Source of the DNA: Aurantiacibacter gangjinensis | Lineage (GTDB): Bacteria > Pseudomonadota > Alphaproteobacteria > Sphingomonadales > Sphingomonadaceae | DNA: 64,000 nucleotides | Assembly: GCF_001886695.1 (NCBI RefSeq) | Contig: NZ_CP018097.1 | Coordinates: forward strand, 868,001-932,000 | Direction of reading: 5' to 3' | Shown here: positions 37,224 to 47,320 of the stretch, one piece after another | How the letters are laid out: every line of letters begins with the position of its first letter | How positions within the stretch are numbered: the first letter of the stretch is position 1 | Translations under genes and position numbers: made by a program | Notes under the pieces: model-generated | Databases searched by the model: none | Told to the model about the DNA's origin: nothing | What the model saw: only the letters and a program-made list of their open reading frames with translations

Positions 37224-37349
37224 GTCTGCGCTCGGGGTATGCCCTCCAAGCCGTAGCGGGCACCAAGCTGCCGCTCATCCATTTGCAATGGGGCGGGGCC
37301 GTTCCTAGGTCTGCCGACACGACAGACAAGAGCAGGATCGAGGGCACGA

Positions 37350-39662
<2,313 letters not shown>

Positions 39663-39666
39663 GTTG

Positions 39667-39718
39667 CCTCCCCGTGCCGAAGGCATGGGGAGGGGGACCG
39701 CCGAAGGCGGTGGAGGGG
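39667..39718 (+). repeat. Palindromic repeat (family C), left flank of the DUF559 gene
   Basis: CCTCCCC (39667-39673) pairs with GGGGAGG (39687-39693) around a small stem, followed by ACCGCC-GAA-GGCGGT (39697-39711) and then GGAGGGG (39712-39718). It ends one base before the stop codon of the DUF559 gene. The same architecture, inverted, lies at the other end of the gene. Confidence 0.88.
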
Positions 39719-39719
39719 C

Positions 39720-40076
39720 CTAGTCGATCCGCTGCTTGCAAACCGCGAGGATGGTTTCGGCAACCGCTGTCGGGTTCTGCAAAACGGCAGGTGCGGAAAA
39801 CCGAATGATCTTTAAGCCCAACTCGCAAGAGTTCTCATCGCGCGCGCAGTCAATCTCGGAGCGCTTGCCCATGTCGTGGGCTTTTCCGTCGATCTCGATC
39901 CCAAGCTTGGCCTGCGCGCAATAGAAGTCGAGCACAAAATGACCTACCGGATGCTGGCGACGGGATTTCAAACCAGTTCGCCGTCCACGTAATTTGCGCC
40001 ACACCAATCCCTCCGGCAGAGTTTGCTGGCGACGGAGATGGCGGGCCTTGGCATAATCGTGGTCGCTTTTGCGCAT
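39720..40076 (-). CDS. DUF559-domain (Vsr/restriction-endonuclease-fold) protein
   Basis: 118 residues, a complete DUF559 protein. The conserved block runs TLPEGLVWRKLRGRR, then RRQHPVGHFVLDFYCAQAKLGIEIDGKAHD, then RDENSCELGLKIIRFSA. The Asp in FVLDFYC, and Glu and Asp in IEIDG, match the PD-(D/E)xK-like active site seen in Vsr-type nucleases, so a DNA nuclease role is plausible but not shown for this family. The ribosome-binding site GGAGGGG is the inner end of the upstream palindromic repeat, 7 bases before the ATG. The stop codon lies one base from the other repeat. It looks like a self-contained cassette inserted between the Cdc48 and MscS genes. Confidence 0.88.
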   Translation of the reverse strand: MRKSDHDYAKARHLRRQQTLPEGLVWRKLRGRRTGLKSRRQHPVGHFVLDFYCAQAKLGIEIDGKAHDMGKRSEIDCARDENSCELGLKIIRFSAPAVLQNPTAVAETILAVCKQRID

Positions 40077-40083
40077 TGCGATA

Positions 40084-40139
40084 CCCCTCCGTCAGCCCTG
40101 CGGGCTGCCACCTCCCCATTCGCTTCGCGAGCGGGGAGG
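40084..40139 (-). repeat. Palindromic repeat (family C), right flank of the DUF559 gene
   Basis: Read on the minus strand: CCTCCCC (40139-40133), a CGC-GAA-GCG hairpin, GGGGAGG (40117-40111), then CAGCCC-GCA-GGGCTG (40107-40093) and GGAGGGG (40090-40084). It is the inverted counterpart of the left element, and its last seven bases form the Shine-Dalgarno site of the DUF559 gene. Confidence 0.88.
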
Positions 40140-40144
40140 GATCC

Positions 40145-41227
40145 TCAGACCGGTTCTTCAGCCTTCGGATGTCCCTGCGGCACTTCCAACCGATGCCGGA
40201 TGAGCGCATCTTCCTGGTTCTTGCGCAGCCAATCCAGCATGTGCTCGCGCAGCTTGCAGCGAAGCTTCCAAAGTTCGCCGATCGTGCCCGCGCTGACCGA
40301 AAGGCGCAGGGCGATGCTTTCGGGATAGGCATCCGTCATCAGCATTTCGGCAGTGCGCCCGTCCCACAGATCCTGCTCCCGCACCCAGCGTTCGAACTCG
40401 GCGCGGATCGGGCCGATATCGGCTATGGGGTCGAGGTGCAGCATAACGGGGCCGGTCAGCTTTTCGCTCTTGCGCGACCAATTCTCGAAACTCTGGTCGA
40501 GGATTTGGCTCGTCGGCACGACCACGGCTCGCTCATCCCAAGTGCGCACGATGATGAAAGCCATGTGGATTTCTTCCACCCGCCCCGTATGCCCGTCCAC
40601 CACCACCAGATCGCCCAGCCGCAGCGGCTCGGTGATGGCGATCTGCAATCCGGCTATCAGCGATTTCAGCGCGGGTTGCGCTGCGGCACCGATGGCGAGG
40701 GCGGCCAGACCGGCAGAGGCCAGCAGCGTTGTGCCGATCGTGGCGACCGCCGGAATGGTCAGCAGCATCAGGCCAACGGTGATGATGATGATCGCTATGG
40801 TGGCGGTGCGCGACAGGATCGCGATGCGCGTGCGGCGGCTGCGCACGGCGACCGGGTCGGAAGCCTGGTCCAGCCGCAATTCCAGCACGGCGGTGAACGC
40901 TTTTACCAGCGAATAGGCGATCCAGCCGAGCAGGGCAGGTCGCAGGAAGCCGGCCAGCGGCTCCCAATATTGCGCCAGTAACGGGTCGGCCTGTGCGACC
41001 AGCGTGATGGCAATGGCGATAGCAGACCATTTGATCGGGCTGCGAATACGCGCGAGGATCAGGTCGTCGACAGGGTTCTCGGATCGGCTCGCCAGCTTGA
41101 CGACGACGGCATAAACCAGCCGGAACAGCACGTAGGCCACGGTGACGGCCAGCGCCACCGCGATGGCAGCCACGCCGATTTCTTCCCAAGCGATGGACCA
41201 GTTGCGCGGATCGTATTCTTCGAACAT
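40145..41227 (-). CDS. Mechanosensitive ion channel of the MscS family
   Basis: A 360-residue channel with four or five membrane helices. The pore-lining region is TTLLASAGLAALAIGAAAQPALKSLIAGL, read in parts, followed by the beta domain (LRLGDLVVVDGHTGRVEEIHMAFIIVRTWDERAVVVPTSQI, read in parts) and an alpha/beta C-terminal domain. It should be a small-conductance tension-gated channel in the inner membrane. The ATG at 41227 starts MFEEYDPRNW; an earlier in-frame start adds 17 residues that do not look conserved. The stop lies 5 bases from the outer edge of the right-hand DUF559 repeat. It is 75 bases downstream of polA. Confidence 0.9.
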   Translation of the reverse strand: MFEEYDPRNWSIAWEEIGVAAIAVALAVTVAYVLFRLVYAVVVKLASRSENPVDDLILARIRSPIKWSAIAIAITLVAQADPLLAQYWEPLAGFLRPALLGWIAYSLVKAFTAVLELRLDQASDPVAVRSRRTRIAILSRTATIAIIIITVGLMLLTIPAVATIGTTLLASAGLAALAIGAAAQPALKSLIAGLQIAITEPLRLGDLVVVDGHTGRVEEIHMAFIIVRTWDERAVVVPTSQILDQSFENWSRKSEKLTGPVMLHLDPIADIGPIRAEFERWVREQDLWDGRTAEMLMTDAYPESIALRLSVSAGTIGELWKLRCKLREHMLDWLRKNQEDALIRHRLEVPQGHPKAEEPV

Positions 41228-41302
41228 GCGCGCCGACCTAATTTGTGCGCCGCACAATAGCAACCGTAGAGCGCGCAAGCGGTGCGAAGGTGAGGTATGC
41301 GA

Positions 41303-44167
41303 TCAATGCGCCGCGTCCCAGCTCTCGCCCGTCCCGATCTCGACGCCGAGCGGCACGTCGAGCGTGACGGCAGGCTGCGCCGCCTCCGCCATGACTTTCT
41401 CGATAACAGACGACGCTGCTTCTACATCGCCTTTCGGCAATTCGAAAACCAGCTCGTCATGCACTTGCAGCAGCATGCGCACATCAGGAAGGCCGGCATC
41501 GGCCAGCGCGGGCATCATGCGGGCCATGGCGCGCTTGATGATGTCGGCGCTGGTGCCCTGGATCGGCGCATTGATGGCCGCGCGCTCGCTGCCTTGCCGC
41601 TCCTGCTGGTTCTTGGAATTGATCCGCGGGAACCACGTCTTGCGGCCAAACAGCGTTTCCGAATAGCCCTTGGCGCGCACGCTTTCGAGCGTTTCGTGGA
41701 TGTAGTTCTGGATGCCGGGAAAGCGCTGGAAATAGGTGTCGATCTTCTCCTGCGCCTCATCCGGCTCGATGCCCAGGCGACCGGCGAGTCCCCAGCGCGA
41801 AATGCCGTAGAGGATGGCGAAGTTGATCGTCTTCGCCGCCGCGCGTGTGTCGCGGTCGACTTCGCCATACATCTCTTTCGCGGTACGAGAGTGGATGTCT
41901 TCGCCGCTTGCAAAGGCCTCTTTCAACTCCGGCACATCGGCCATATGCGCGGCGAGGCGCAGTTCGATCTGCGAATAGTCGGCGGCCAGCAGCACATTGC
42001 CATCCTCGGGCACGAAGGCCTTGCGGATCTCGCGCCCGATCTCGGTACGGATCGGGATGTTCTGCAAGTTGGGGTCGGTGGAGGACAGCCGCCCCGTCTG
42101 TGCGCCGACGAGGCTGTAGCTGGTATGCACGCGGCCCGTATCGGGATTGATCGCTTCTTGCAGTGCATCGGTATAGGTCGATTTCAGCTTGGAGAGCTGG
42201 CGATATTCCAGCACCTTGTCGGCAATGGTCGCGCCGCTCGCGCTGAGCTTCTCCAGCACGGCCTGGTCGGTCGAATACTGCCCGCTCTTGCCTTTGCGCC
42301 CGCCTTTGTAACCCATCTTGTCGAACAGCACCTCGCCCAGCTGTTTCGGGCTGCCGATGGTGAATTCCTCGCCCGCCTCGGCATGGATGTCCTTCTCGAT
42401 ACGCGCCGTGGTCTCGGCGAATTGTTCGGACAGGCGCGACAGCGCCGCGCGATCGACCTTGATGCCTTCCCGCTCCATCCGCGCGACGACCGGGATCAGC
42501 GGGCGATCGACCGTATGATAAATCTGCGCCGCGCCTTCCAGAGGCAGGCGCCGATAGAGATGCTGGTAGAGCCGCCAGGTGACGTCGGCATCCTCGGCGG
42601 CGTATTGCGTCGCCTTGTCGAGAGGGACTTCGCCGAAGGGGATCGCCTTCTTGCCGGTGCCGCACACATCCTTGAACTTCATGCAGGTGTGGCCGAGATG
42701 GCGCTCGGCGAGCTCGTCCATACCGTGCCCGCCGCCTATGCCGCTTTCGGCGCGGCCTGCATCCATGTCGAAGCTGACGATCATCGTGTCGTGAACGGGC
42801 GCCATGGCGATGCCGGCGCAGCGCAAAAGCACGTTGATATCGTATTTGATATTCTGCCCGACCTTGATGACCGCATCGCTTTCCAGCAGCGGTTTGATCG
42901 CGGCGAAGGCGGCTTCGCGTGCAATCTGTTTCGGGCGCTCGGCAAACATGTCGTCGCTGCCGCCAGATCCGGTGTAATGCCCCAGCGGCACGTAGCAGGC
43001 ATCGTTCGCAACTAAAGCGAGGGAGAACCCCACGAGGTCAGCCTCCATCGCATCGAGGCTGGAAGTCTCGGTGTCGACGGCCACAAGCCTCGCGGCGAGG
43101 GCGCGTGTCACCCATTCTTCCAGCCGATCCAGCGTCTGCACGCATTCATAGGCTGAGCGGTCGACATCGGGCCAGTCCGGCAAGGGCTGGCGGTTGCCGT
43201 CCGTTTCCGGATCGGCGCCCTTCGTGCTTTGCTTCGCGGGATTGAGGTTGGTGGGCCGGTCCGGACTTCCACTGCCGGAATCGAGACGGCGCAGCAGGCT
43301 GGAAAAACCGTGCTTCTCGAGGAACTCAGCCAGCGGCTCTGGCGGCACGCCGTCGAGCTTGAAATCGCTCAAGGGCTGGGGAAGGTCGCAATCTTCCTTC
43401 AGCGTCACCAGCACACGGCTGAGCTCGGCATTTTCGCGCTGCTCGATCAGCCGTTCCTTCAGCTTGGACTTTTTCATGTCCTCTGCCGCATCGAGCGCGC
43501 CTGTGAGGTCGCCGTGCTCGACGATCAGCTTCGTCGCGGTTTTCGGCCCGACGCCGTAGACGCCCGGGATATTGTCGACACTGTCGCCCATCAGCGCCAG
43601 CACATCGCCGACCTTTTCAGGCGGCACACCGAACTTTTCCTCGACCTCCTCGATATAGATGCGCGCATTCTTCATCGTATCGAGCATGTCGATGCGCCCG
43701 GTTCCATTGGCGCCGTTCTCCTCACCCACCAGTTGCATCAGGTCCTTGTCGGAGGAAACGATCGTTACGTCCCACCCCTCGCGCTGGGCGGCGCGGGCAT
43801 AGGTGGCGATCATATCGTCCGCCTCCACATCGGGTTCCTCGATGCAGGGCAGGCTAAAGGCGCGGGTGGCATCGCGAATCAGCGGGAATTGCGGCTGCAG
43901 GTCCTCGGGCGGATCGGGGCGGTTGGCCTTGTACTCGCTATAGATGTCGTTGCGGAAAGAATGCGAACTTTTGTCCAGCACCACTGCCATATGTGTGGGG
44001 CCATCAGCCTTATCGAGATCGTCCGCCAGCTTCCACAACATAGTAGTATAGCCATACACCGCGCCGACCGGCGTGCCCTCCGGGTTCGTCAGCGGTGGAA
44101 GTCTATGATAAGCGCGGAAAATATAGGCCGAGCCATCGACCAGATAGAGATGATTTTTGTCGGCCAT
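41303..44167 (-). CDS. polA: DNA polymerase I
   Basis: 954 residues, the full three-domain form. The 5'-3' exonuclease domain (1-300) starts LYLVDGSAYIFRAYHRLPPL and has SSDKDLMQLV and GDSVDNIPGVYGVGPKTA. The 3'-5' proofreading domain has an intact VAVDTETSSLDAM (Asp/Glu metal ligands). The polymerase domain has DYSQIELRLAAH (motif A), motif B around RAAAKTINFAILYG, and LLQVHDELVFELP (motif C). It fills RNA primer gaps and acts in repair. Divergent from the small lipoprotein gene. Confidence 0.98.
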   Translation of the reverse strand: MADKNHLYLVDGSAYIFRAYHRLPPLTNPEGTPVGAVYGYTTMLWKLADDLDKADGPTHMAVVLDKSSHSFRNDIYSEYKANRPDPPEDLQPQFPLIRDATRAFSLPCIEEPDVEADDMIATYARAAQREGWDVTIVSSDKDLMQLVGEENGANGTGRIDMLDTMKNARIYIEEVEEKFGVPPEKVGDVLALMGDSVDNIPGVYGVGPKTATKLIVEHGDLTGALDAAEDMKKSKLKERLIEQRENAELSRVLVTLKEDCDLPQPLSDFKLDGVPPEPLAEFLEKHGFSSLLRRLDSGSGSPDRPTNLNPAKQSTKGADPETDGNRQPLPDWPDVDRSAYECVQTLDRLEEWVTRALAARLVAVDTETSSLDAMEADLVGFSLALVANDACYVPLGHYTGSGGSDDMFAERPKQIAREAAFAAIKPLLESDAVIKVGQNIKYDINVLLRCAGIAMAPVHDTMIVSFDMDAGRAESGIGGGHGMDELAERHLGHTCMKFKDVCGTGKKAIPFGEVPLDKATQYAAEDADVTWRLYQHLYRRLPLEGAAQIYHTVDRPLIPVVARMEREGIKVDRAALSRLSEQFAETTARIEKDIHAEAGEEFTIGSPKQLGEVLFDKMGYKGGRKGKSGQYSTDQAVLEKLSASGATIADKVLEYRQLSKLKSTYTDALQEAINPDTGRVHTSYSLVGAQTGRLSSTDPNLQNIPIRTEIGREIRKAFVPEDGNVLLAADYSQIELRLAAHMADVPELKEAFASGEDIHSRTAKEMYGEVDRDTRAAAKTINFAILYGISRWGLAGRLGIEPDEAQEKIDTYFQRFPGIQNYIHETLESVRAKGYSETLFGRKTWFPRINSKNQQERQGSERAAINAPIQGTSADIIKRAMARMMPALADAGLPDVRMLLQVHDELVFELPKGDVEAASSVIEKVMAEAAQPAVTLDVPLGVEIGTGESWDAAH

Positions 44168-44381
44168 ACAGCGCCTGCTAGCACGCGGTTTGTCGCCCTG
44201 TAAGCACTATGTGAAGGCGGTTGCTCTGCCCTATTTCCGTCAACCATTCGCCGCAATTGCGCCATAATTCGCTTGCGGATGCCCAAATGTGGCATTATTT
44301 AGGCATCAGAGCCAGCGGGAAGGCTGGCTTCGGGACGGGCGAACGCTCTTCCTACAACATGCATATAAGGGGTTTATACCT

Positions 44382-44633
44382 ATGCGTAAGATTGCTCTCG
44401 TTGCTGCCGCTGCCGGCGCTGCTCTCACCCTCGCTGCTTGCTCGGCCGAAACCGAAGAAGCTGCAGAAGCTACCGCTGAATCGGCTGCTGCCGACACCGA
44501 AGCTAACGTGGAAGCCATGGAAGCCGGTGCAGAAGACATGGCTGCCGACGCCGAAGCCGAGCTGGACGAAGCCGGCAACGAAATGGCTGCTGAAGGCGAA
44601 GAAATGGAAGCTGAACTGGAAGGCGAGCAGTAA
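44382..44633 (+). CDS. Small Ala/Glu-rich lipoprotein
   Basis: 83 residues. A lipoprotein signal with lipobox LAAC (residues 17-20) is followed by an acidic, helical region made almost only of Ala, Glu, Asp and Met with a loose seven-residue rhythm, likely a coiled coil. No family is recognised; Lpp-like or entericidin-like structural roles are possible. AAGGGG lies 10 bases before the ATG and a strong terminator follows, so this is a single, probably well-expressed gene. Codon use is clean. A similar small acidic lipoprotein occurs near the end of the window. Confidence 0.82.
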   Translation: MRKIALVAAAAGAALTLAACSAETEEAAEATAESAAADTEANVEAMEAGAEDMAADAEAELDEAGNEMAAEGEEMEAELEGEQ

Positions 44634-44667
44634 GCTCTACCTCCCAGCTTTAACGCTGAACGAATTG

Positions 44668-44696
44668 GGGCGCGATCTTCGGATCGCGCCCTTTTT
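44668..44696 (+). terminator. Intrinsic terminator after the small lipoprotein gene
   Basis: GGGCGCGATC pairs perfectly with GATCGCGCCC over a TTCG tetraloop and is followed by TTTTTCTTT. Confidence 0.92.
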
Positions 44697-44727
44697 CTTT
44701 GTTTGCAATGTCGAAGAGTTTGTGCGC

Positions 44728-45756
44728 TCAGCGCCCACCATTGGCCGTGGTATAGCCGCCACCTGACGCGTAATTGCGTGCAGCCTCGCGGGCATAACCA
44801 TCATACAGCGCGCGTGCGATCGATGCGATACGGCCATTGCGCTCTGCCGGAGATGGCTGGCCTGTCACGTATATCGCAACAGCGATGGATCGCCCGTCCG
44901 GCCCGGTCAGGATGCCGATATCGCTGGCGACGCGATGCAGTGTCCCGGTCTTGTGCGCCACGGTGACGCCTTCGGGCATGCGGGCAGGGATACGGCTGCG
45001 GCCGGTGCGACAGCGCTCCATCGCGTCGATGATGATGTTGCGGCTCTGCGCGCTCAGCCAGCGGCCCTGATACAGGCCGGCAAGCAGCTGCACCATCGCT
45101 TCGGGCGTGGCGCTGTCGCGGGGGTCGATATAGGTGCGCGCGTCGAATTCGCGGTTGTCGCGAACCAGCGTGGCGATATCGCGGTCCAGGCTGAATTCGG
45201 TGATCCCGGCGCGGCGCATCCAGTCATTCACCGGCTCGACGCCGCCCATTGCTGCCAGCAGGGCATCGGTAGCGGGATTGGAGCTGCGCGTGATCATGAT
45301 ATCGATTAGTTCATGCGCGGGCATGTATTCCCCCGCGCGAACGGGCGCGGCGCGGGTGCTAAGCGGTTCGGACCGAACCGGCCAGAGCAGCGGATATTCC
45401 GCCGTCAGGCTCCAGCGCCCCTGGTCTACGCCTTCGAGATAGGCTGCCGCGATGGCGATCTTGCTGGTGCTGGCGAGCGGGAAGCGCATGTCGCCATTGA
45501 CCGAGATCTGCTGCCCGGTCGAAAGGTCGATCGCAGCCACGCCGATACGCCCCTGGCTGCCCTCGGCCAACTGCGAAATGACCATTTCCAGCTGGCTGGA
45601 GGGAGCAGGGGTGAAGTCGCGCGGTTCGCGCACTTCGGTGCCGAACGCGCGGTCGAACGCGCCTTCTATATCCTGTGCCTGCGCGCTGGTCGCTGCGAGT
45701 GGGCTGAGAAGGAGCGCCAGTGGCGCAAGAATACGTCCGATCACCGATTTATCCAT
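44728..45756 (-). CDS. Class A beta-lactamase-like serine hydrolase with unusual omega loop
   Basis: A 342-residue exported protein with a signal peptide ending AQAQ (about residue 28). The Beta-lactamase2 fold is clear: nucleophile motif STSK in PLASTSKIAIA, the SxN motif as SSN in TRSSNPATD, and KTG in VAHKTGTLHR. The segment before DPRDSATPEAM should hold the class A deacylation Glu in an ExxxN pattern. Here it reads DIATLVRDNREFDARTY with no such pattern, and an extra ~65-residue N-terminal part is present. It may be a weak beta-lactamase or another serine hydrolase acting on peptidoglycan or peptides. It lies alone, convergent with the small lipoprotein terminator. Confidence 0.8.
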   Translation of the reverse strand: MDKSVIGRILAPLALLLSPLAATSAQAQDIEGAFDRAFGTEVREPRDFTPAPSSQLEMVISQLAEGSQGRIGVAAIDLSTGQQISVNGDMRFPLASTSKIAIAAAYLEGVDQGRWSLTAEYPLLWPVRSEPLSTRAAPVRAGEYMPAHELIDIMITRSSNPATDALLAAMGGVEPVNDWMRRAGITEFSLDRDIATLVRDNREFDARTYIDPRDSATPEAMVQLLAGLYQGRWLSAQSRNIIIDAMERCRTGRSRIPARMPEGVTVAHKTGTLHRVASDIGILTGPDGRSIAVAIYVTGQPSPAERNGRIASIARALYDGYAREAARNYASGGGYTTANGGR

Positions 45757-45878
45757 GCATTCGAATGTCCCGAAACGTGCTTAGCAAATGCTTAATAGAT
45801 CGAAGCGGGATAGCGTCTTAGCGACGAAGTGCGCGGAATTGGCGGTGATCGGAGTCTCGGCGAGGAACGCTAACTCGG

Positions 45879-46286
45879 TCAGGCGTTGGCGAGAACCTGC
45901 TCGATCTTGTCCAGCGGTTCGTGTGTAAGCGCCTTGTCGACTTCGCCGACGACGCGCTTTTCCAACTCGGAATGGTAGTGGCGGCGCATTTCGCCCAGCG
46001 TTTTGGGATCGGCGACCACGACCAGCTCATCCATCTCGCCGGCGATGGCCTTCTGGTTCAGCCATTCGGCAGCGGCCGCGCCATGGGCAAGTTCGTTCAG
46101 GTCGGTATTGCCTTTCATCTGGCCGGCCTTGTCCTGGTGCCGGATACCGGCGCTGAAATTGGTGGGATCGAGCGAGGGCTCTTCCACCTTGCTCAGCTTG
46201 GGTTCGAAAATCTGGCCGTCATTGCGCAGCAGCACGAAGCGCTCTCCATCGACGAGGGCGACAAGGGCTTTATGCGGAATTTTCAT
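45879..46286 (-). CDS. Host-attachment family protein
   Basis: 135 residues matching the family described as required for attachment to host cells (PF10116). In Agrobacterium, members were linked to plant attachment; in free-living relatives the role is unclear. Recognisable parts are ALVALVDGERFVLLRNDG at the start, WLNQKAIAGEMDELVVVADPKTLGEMRRHYH in the middle (read in parts), and a C-terminal EVDKALTHEPLDKIEQVL. It is soluble, with no signal peptide. AGGAGA lies 8 bases before the ATG at 46286; a longer frame adds only 17 unconserved residues. Confidence 0.85.
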   Translation of the reverse strand: MKIPHKALVALVDGERFVLLRNDGQIFEPKLSKVEEPSLDPTNFSAGIRHQDKAGQMKGNTDLNELAHGAAAAEWLNQKAIAGEMDELVVVADPKTLGEMRRHYHSELEKRVVGEVDKALTHEPLDKIEQVLANA

Positions 46287-46367
46287 GAAAGGTCTCTCCT
46301 GAGAAGTGGTTTTGCAACCAACGGTCAGGAGCGGCAATCGTGCCGGAATTGTTGGCAGGCGTCGCGC

Positions 46368-47156
46368 TCAGCCGTGCTTGCGCAGGCGCCATGCGAACCG
46401 GCTGGCCGGGTCGTCCTCCGAAGCATCGGAGGCTTCCCCGCCGAGGGTGTCGTCCGTGCGCTCCCACACAGTGCTTTCTTCTTCCAGCGCGAAGCCCGCT
46501 TCGGTGAGCGCGTCGAGTGCCAGTTCGCGGTCCATCCGCCCGAGCGATTGCGCGGCCTCTACCCCGCCGCCGTCGGCTGCGAGACGGTCCAGCACAACGA
46601 GCGACCCGCCCGGTTCCAGTGCCGCGAACAAGGCTGCGATAGCGTCGGGGGCGGTGTCATCGGGGAGGTACGGCGACCACAGGCGATGCAGTGCATCCAC
46701 GGCGATGATCGTATCGAGCGGCTCCTGCCAGTCCGGGGCCGTCAGCGGACCGCGAACGGGAAAGACATTGATCGGCTCGGCGAATTCGTCGGAATAGCGG
46801 CGCATCGTCTCCGCCTGCTGTCGCGCCAGGTCGGCATCGGCAGCGATATGTTCGTCGGGCTGGTAGCCATAGACTCTGCCATCACCGCCCACCGCCATGG
46901 CCAGCAGCCGAGTGACATAGCCATCGCCCATAGCAAAGTCGCCGACGACATCGCCGTGATCGATCTGGGCGAAGGCCAACAGCTCTCCCGGCAATCGTTC
47001 GGCGTCGCGCTCTACGTCATCCATCCGGGCGATATCGCTGATGGCAAAAGCGTATTGTTCGGCGGTGTAGTCAGGCTCGATCGGTTCGCTTTCTGGCTCC
47101 CCTGTACAGGCCATCAAGCTGAAAGCCGTTACGACGCAAACAACTTTGTTGCGCAT
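46368..47156 (-). CDS. Lipoprotein with class I methyltransferase-like domain
   Basis: 262 residues. The N-terminus is a lipoprotein signal (FSLMAC, residues 11-16). The rest resembles the predicted exported methyltransferases of COG4798: GDVVGDFAMGDGYVTRLLAMAVGGDGRVYGY is the SAM-binding-like strand-loop (read in parts), followed by DTIIAVDALHRLW and LEPGGSLVVLDRLA. The glycine motif is degenerate (DFAMGDGY instead of D-x-G-x-G-x-G). A methyltransferase outside the cytosol would lack SAM, so either export is wrong or the fold serves another purpose. It lies upstream of the host-attachment gene on the same strand with about 80 bases between. Confidence 0.72.
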   Translation of the reverse strand: MRNKVVCVVTAFSLMACTGEPESEPIEPDYTAEQYAFAISDIARMDDVERDAERLPGELLAFAQIDHGDVVGDFAMGDGYVTRLLAMAVGGDGRVYGYQPDEHIAADADLARQQAETMRRYSDEFAEPINVFPVRGPLTAPDWQEPLDTIIAVDALHRLWSPYLPDDTAPDAIAALFAALEPGGSLVVLDRLAADGGGVEAAQSLGRMDRELALDALTEAGFALEEESTVWERTDDTLGGEASDASEDDPASRFAWRLRKHG

Positions 47157-47320
47157 ATTTGTAATTCTCCCCGCCCCGTTCCCGCTCAGGCTATCGCGCC
47201 GTTTCGTAACCCGCAAGACCGGCCTCGCGCCCTGTGTTCGGTGCTTGACGCGCGCATGTTTTCACGGCCCTATGGCGATGGGACACTGTAACACCTTATT
47301 TGACCGGGACACTGCCGATT

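Noticed and set aside
37062..37256. A 64-codon frame covering the terminator upstream of the Cdc48 gene
   Set aside because: It reads through a perfect terminator hairpin and T-run, has no ribosome-binding site and no recognisable product.
41297..43015. Long open frame opposite polA
   Set aside because: Antisense shadow of a conserved polymerase domain, with no domain of its own.
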